Under the pieces are notes generated by a model. It was not told where the DNA came from and ran no database searches. It saw only the letters and a list, made by a program, of their open reading frames with translations. Made by a program: the position numbers and the translations under genes. This document shows positions 6,689-9,691 of a stretch of DNA of 9,691 bases, one piece after another. Location: contig JAJFBO010000059.1 of the NCBI GenBank assembly GCA_020697025.1, positions 1-9,691 of the forward strand, read 5' to 3'. Source of the DNA: Burkholderiales bacterium. GTDB taxonomy: Bacteria; Pseudomonadota; Gammaproteobacteria; Burkholderiales; UBA11063. Each line of letters starts with the position of its first letter. Position 1 is the stretch's first letter.

Positions 6689-8540
6689 ATTAAAAGCAAA
6701 GATTTCTTATTTAGTTACTCCAGAAATATTAAGCCTTCTGGTACTTGACTGCGTTTTGCTGCCACTGGCGTTATTTACTGCAGTCTGGCTGCGTTTGGGT
6801 GCTGAATGGGATCCAAAATTAACACCAAATTTGTGGATATTTCTTAGTGTTCCCTTCTGGACAATTCCGGTATTTATCAATTTTGGTTTATATCGTGCCG
6901 TAATTAAATATTTAGATGATAAGGTTATATATGTAGTATTTGCTGGAGTCAGCATTTCCATTTTAATTCTGACCTTTTTAATTTATATCTTTGCCGTTAC
7001 AGCTTTTCCAAGAACTTCAATAGTTATATATGGCTTATTTGCTTTAGTATATATCGGGGGCAGTCGTTTTTTACTGCGTGGAGTATTGCGTAGCAGTTTT
7101 GGAAGAAGTAATATTCCCGAACCTGTAGTTATTTATGGAGCGGGCGAAGCAGGGGTACAACTTGCTTCATCGCTTGCGCACGGACGTAAATATATTGCCC
7201 GGTTTTTTGTAGATGATGATAAAAGTAAATGGCATACTACTGTTCGCGGCATAAAAGTTTATCCTCCGCAAAAGTTACATGCACTTGCTACAAGATTTGC
7301 TTTTAAACACATATTATTAGCTATTCCATCAGCCAATATAAGTCGCAGGCGTGAAATAATAAAACAGATGGAACAGGAGTCATTATATGTACAAACTCTT
7401 CCTGGAATAAATGATATAATTAGTGGCAGTATCAAATTTAGCGATTTAAAAAATATTGAGATTGAAGATCTGCTGGGGCGCGAGATGGTACCGCCAAATA
7501 TTAATTTATTAAAAAAAAATATTTTGGATAAAAATATTTTAATAACTGGTGCCGGCGGGTCTATTGGTAGTGAATTAGCCAGACAAATTGCTAAATTAAA
7601 CCCACAAATATTAGTTATTTTAGATTCCTCTGAATTTGCGCTATATTCAATACATCAGGAACTTATAGCAAAATATCCATATCTCAAAATTATTGATATT
7701 TTAGGTTCGGTTACTAATGACGGCATTGTAAATGATGCAATTTATACTTATAAAATAAATACAATATATCATGCTGCGGCCTATAAGCATGTGCCTATTG
7801 TTGAATTAAATCCTTTATCTGGTATAAAAAATAATGTTCTTGGTACTTTAGTGGTCGCTAATGCAGCAATAAAACATAATGTAGCAAATATGGTTCTGAT
7901 TTCAACAGATAAAGCTGTACGTCCAACCAACGTAATGGGAGCAAGCAAAAGATTAGCCGAATTAATTTTACAGGCTTTTGCCAAACATGGCGGTTCTGAT
8001 ACAATATTTAGCATGGTGCGTTTTGGAAATGTGCTTGGCTCATCTGGTTCGGTGGTGCCATTATTTAAACAACAAATTAAACAAGGCGGACCAATTACAA
8101 TTACTCATCCAGATATTATTCGTTATTTTATGACAATACCTGAGGCTGTAGAGCTAGTTATCCAATCGGGAAGCATGGCAGGCGGCGGAGAGGTATTTGT
8201 CTTGGATATGGGACAGGCCGTAAAAATTGTTGATTTAGCCAGAAAAATGGTATATTTATCAGGGCTTACTATAAAAGACGATATGCACCCTGATGGGGAG
8301 ATTGAAATACTTTATACAGGACTTCGCCCGGGAGAGAAGTTATACGAAGAATTATTAATTGGTAATAATCCCACCAAAACACAACATGAGCAAATCATGA
8401 TGGCGAATGAACCTTCATTAGATTACGGCTATTTGATGGAACAATTAGGTAATATGCAAAGATATATAAATAATCATGATGCTAAAGCAGCCCTTGACTT
8501 GTTAAAAGTTTTGATTGCTGATTATAGCTCTATAAAATAA
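6675..8540 (+). CDS. Membrane-anchored nucleotide-sugar 4,6-dehydratase (WbpM/PglF/CapD family)
   Basis: Members of this family convert UDP-GlcNAc to the UDP-4-keto-6-deoxy sugar with bound NAD, the first step to diNAcBac, QuiNAc or FucNAc in glycans. The 621-residue length is typical of the long form. Residues about 15-135 form four membrane helices. A first Rossmann domain follows with GAGEAG (155-160). The catalytic SDR domain begins at TGAGGSIG (291-298), with HAAAYKHVPIVE (366-377), STDKAVRPTN (410-419) and MGASKR (421-426). The Thr411-Asp412-Lys413 set and Met421/Lys425, which replace the usual Tyr-x-x-x-Lys, are hallmarks of this family. RPGEKLYEEL (551-560) is near the end. The ATG at 6675 lies within the end of yciA and has no good ribosome site, so coupled translation is likely. 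No glycosyltransferase or aminotransferase partners are in view, so the exact product sugar is open. Confidence 0.93.
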   Translation: MLLDKLKAKISYLVTPEILSLLVLDCVLLPLALFTAVWLRLGAEWDPKLTPNLWIFLSVPFWTIPVFINFGLYRAVIKYLDDKVIYVVFAGVSISILILTFLIYIFAVTAFPRTSIVIYGLFALVYIGGSRFLLRGVLRSSFGRSNIPEPVVIYGAGEAGVQLASSLAHGRKYIARFFVDDDKSKWHTTVRGIKVYPPQKLHALATRFAFKHILLAIPSANISRRREIIKQMEQESLYVQTLPGINDIISGSIKFSDLKNIEIEDLLGREMVPPNINLLKKNILDKNILITGAGGSIGSELARQIAKLNPQILVILDSSEFALYSIHQELIAKYPYLKIIDILGSVTNDGIVNDAIYTYKINTIYHAAAYKHVPIVELNPLSGIKNNVLGTLVVANAAIKHNVANMVLISTDKAVRPTNVMGASKRLAELILQAFAKHGGSDTIFSMVRFGNVLGSSGSVVPLFKQQIKQGGPITITHPDIIRYFMTIPEAVELVIQSGSMAGGGEVFVLDMGQAVKIVDLARKMVYLSGLTIKDDMHPDGEIEILYTGLRPGEKLYEELLIGNNPTKTQHEQIMMANEPSLDYGYLMEQLGNMQRYINNHDAKAALDLLKVLIADYSSIK

Positions 8541-8553
8541 TATACTTATCTAT

Positions 8554-8599
8554 GCAGACCTACTACTTTTATGCATTATCTGCATTTGCATGAGTCTGC
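8554..8599 (+). promoter_or_regulatory. Nested inverted repeats upstream of pyrE
   Basis: Outer arms GCAGAC (8554-8559) and GTCTGC (8594-8599) enclose inner arms ATGCA (8571-8575) and TGCAT (8581-8585). TGCA occurs four times in 38 bases here. A further 5-base pair, TGAGT (8591-8595) with ACTCA (8606-8610), is followed by GATTTT and would compete with the outer stem. This could end the dehydratase transcript or act in pyrE control, but the stems are short. Confidence 0.3.
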
Positions 8600-8656
8600 C
8601 TACGAACTCAGATTTTCCAAAAATTTAATATACATAACAAATTATATATTAAGTTA

Positions 8657-8665
8657 TGCTAAAAT
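8657..8665 (+). promoter_or_regulatory. Extended -10 element upstream of pyrE
   Basis: TG-C-TAAAAT fits the extended -10 form, in which a good -35 is not needed; the upstream hexamer is indeed weak. Transcription would begin near 8672, downstream of the far ATG codons at 8571 and 8668 and upstream of the favoured pyrE start at 8709. Confidence 0.35.
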
Positions 8666-8708
8666 TATGGGGTTTAAAAAATTAAATTCAAATAGAAAAG
8701 TACCTAAC

Positions 8709-9293
8709 ATGTCTAAAGCGCAATTAATTTTAGATTTATTTGCCAAAGATATGATTAAATTTGGTGAATTTACCTTAAAATCCGGCAAAAAATCATGCAT
8801 TTATGCCGATATTCGTACTTCTATTTCCTATCCTGTACTATTCAAATCTATATGTAATGAATACAGCAAAATAATGAAAAATATTCATTATAATATGATT
8901 TGCGGTGTACCTTATTCTGCTTTAGCTATTGCCAGCGCTATAGCTTATGAACACTCAATTCCCATGTTGCTTAAGCGTAAAGAAGCTAAAGAATATGGAA
9001 CTAAAAAAATTCTGGAAGGGGCATATACTCCAGGGCAGAATTGCCTTTTGATTGAAGATGTGATTACAACAGGGGCGAGCTTAATTGAAACTACAGATGT
9101 TCTTGAAGGCCACGGCCTAAAAATCACTGATGTGTGTACTCTTATCGATCGTAACCAGGGAGGTCGTGAAACTATGCTTGAACATGGTTATAAATTACAT
9201 AGTATTATGAACCTGGTAGATATAATTGAAGTTTTATACGCCGAAAATAAAATATCTTTCCAGGAGCGGCAAAACGCATTAGCTTTATTATAA
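8709..9293 (+). CDS. pyrE: Orotate phosphoribosyltransferase, UMPS-like form
   Basis: It joins orotate to PRPP to give OMP, the substrate of PyrF. I chose ATG 8709 (194 residues). The frame is open back to ATG 8571, but the extra 46 residues carry no family features and the likely promoter lies inside that stretch. The ribosome site is weak (AGAAAAG). Motifs are KFGEFTLKSGKKS (17-29), CGVPYSALAIA (65-75), KRKEAKEYGTKK (89-100) with the PRPP-contacting basic residues, and the PRPP loop LLIEDVITTGASL (113-125) with Glu116-Asp117. The GVPYxAL and RKExKxYGTK strings and the GLKITDVCTLIDRNQGG segment resemble the OPRT half of eukaryotic UMP synthase more than E. coli PyrE. The enzyme is not fused to PyrF here. 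carA follows after 12 bases, so the two form an operon. Confidence 0.93.
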   Translation: MSKAQLILDLFAKDMIKFGEFTLKSGKKSCIYADIRTSISYPVLFKSICNEYSKIMKNIHYNMICGVPYSALAIASAIAYEHSIPMLLKRKEAKEYGTKKILEGAYTPGQNCLLIEDVITTGASLIETTDVLEGHGLKITDVCTLIDRNQGGRETMLEHGYKLHSIMNLVDIIEVLYAENKISFQERQNALALL

Positions 9294-9305
9294 AAAAGGA
9301 TTAAT

Positions 9306-9691
9306 ATGTTATTTTCAAACCAATTAATACCGGCAAAGCTTGTTCTGGCTAATGGCCGCATATTTGAGGGTTTGGCACCGGAGTGGCAAATTACTAACGT
9401 TTCTGGTGAAGTAGTATTTAATACTGGAATGACGGGCTATGAAGAAACTCTCACTGATCCTTCTTACAGCGGGCAAATTCTCGCCTTTACCTATCCAATT
9501 TTAGGTAATTACGGCGTCGGTGACGGTACCAATTTTGAATCAATGAAAATACATGCTAATGGCATTATATGCCAGACATTATTTAATAATCCAAGCCATT
9601 ATGGGCAAACCCAAAATTTTTTAGAATGGTTAAAAAAAGAGCAAACACCATTAATTACGGGTATTGATACCCGGGAATTAACTAAAATTAT
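9306..9691 (+). CDS. carA: Carbamoyl-phosphate synthase small subunit (3' part cut by window edge)
   Basis: CarA releases ammonia from glutamine for CarB, which builds carbamoyl phosphate with bicarbonate and ATP for pyrimidine and arginine synthesis. The visible 128 residues are the N-terminal domain, with KLVLANGRIFEG (11-22), GEVVFNTGMTGYEETLTDPSY (34-54), the TYPILGNYG string (62-70) and GIDTRELTK (119-127), all standard family landmarks. The glutaminase domain with its catalytic Cys lies beyond the right edge. AAGGA five bases before the ATG fixes the start, and the 12-base gap after pyrE indicates co-transcription. carB would be expected downstream. This is the ordinary family form, with nothing unusual in the part seen. 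Confidence 0.97.
   Translation, partial: MLFSNQLIPAKLVLANGRIFEGLAPEWQITNVSGEVVFNTGMTGYEETLTDPSYSGQILAFTYPILGNYGVGDGTNFESMKIHANGIICQTLFNNPSHYGQTQNFLEWLKKEQTPLITGIDTRELTKI

Noticed and set aside
6707..6961. Minus-strand frame of 84 codons opposite the dehydratase N-terminus (and similar at 7781-8014 and 8945-9127)
   Set aside because: They lie wholly within strongly supported plus-strand genes and have no recognisable motif.
8571..8708. N-terminal extension of PyrE by 46 residues from ATG 8571
   Set aside because: The extra residues have no family match, no ribosome site supports 8571, and inverted repeats and a promoter-like element occupy this stretch.
1..9691. CRISPR array, tRNA, rRNA or phage attachment site
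   Set aside because: No regularly spaced direct repeats, cloverleaf-like sequences or rRNA-like stretches were seen on either strand. The only mobile trace is the transposase tail.

Overview
The window is AT-rich throughout, coding and non-coding alike. It looks like a piece of a low-GC gammaproteobacterial chromosome. The YciA thioesterase and PyrF read almost motif for motif like their enterobacterial and Haemophilus counterparts, so I place it in Gammaproteobacteria with moderate confidence. The base composition would suit a Francisella-like or Legionella-like lineage, but nothing here fixes the genus. No tRNA, rRNA or CRISPR array is visible.

Layout. Positions 1-2137 (minus) hold a long SulP anion transporter fused to a STAS domain and a beta-carbonic anhydrase, cut by the left edge just before its C-terminus. 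A 223-base divergent region with a dyad separates it from a sugar-porter MFS gene (2361-3735, plus) that is broken by one net extra base near 3070-3115. Next comes a 637-base stretch with a nested hairpin, the 50-codon tail of an IS481/IS3-like transposase, and a promoter-like element. An orphan, divergent LuxR-type helix-turn-helix protein with a disordered-looking N-terminus follows at 4373-4936. Convergent to it is pyrF (5064-5807, minus).

Divergent from pyrF is a tightly overlapped three-gene block: a two-helix membrane protein of unknown function (5970-6281), the acyl-CoA thioesterase yciA (6278-6688), and a 621-residue membrane-anchored nucleotide-sugar 4,6-dehydratase of the WbpM/PglF/CapD type (6675-8540). 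Then, probably with their own promoter, come pyrE (8709-9293, start revised downstream) and carA (from 9306, cut by the right edge).

How the genes fit together. PyrF, PyrE and CarA belong to de novo UMP synthesis: CarA (with CarB) makes carbamoyl phosphate from bicarbonate and glutamine, PyrE makes OMP, and PyrF decarboxylates it to UMP. The SulP-carbonic anhydrase fusion probably supplies or equilibrates bicarbonate, a CarAB substrate, but no shared regulation is visible. The dehydratase uses UDP-sugars, which derive from UMP.

I see no strong sign of an undescribed defence, mobile or biosynthetic system. The items most worth a second look are the orphan HTH protein beside an IS scar with a possible long leader, the frameshifted transporter, the UMPS-like PyrE, and the overlapped unknown-yciA-dehydratase block.
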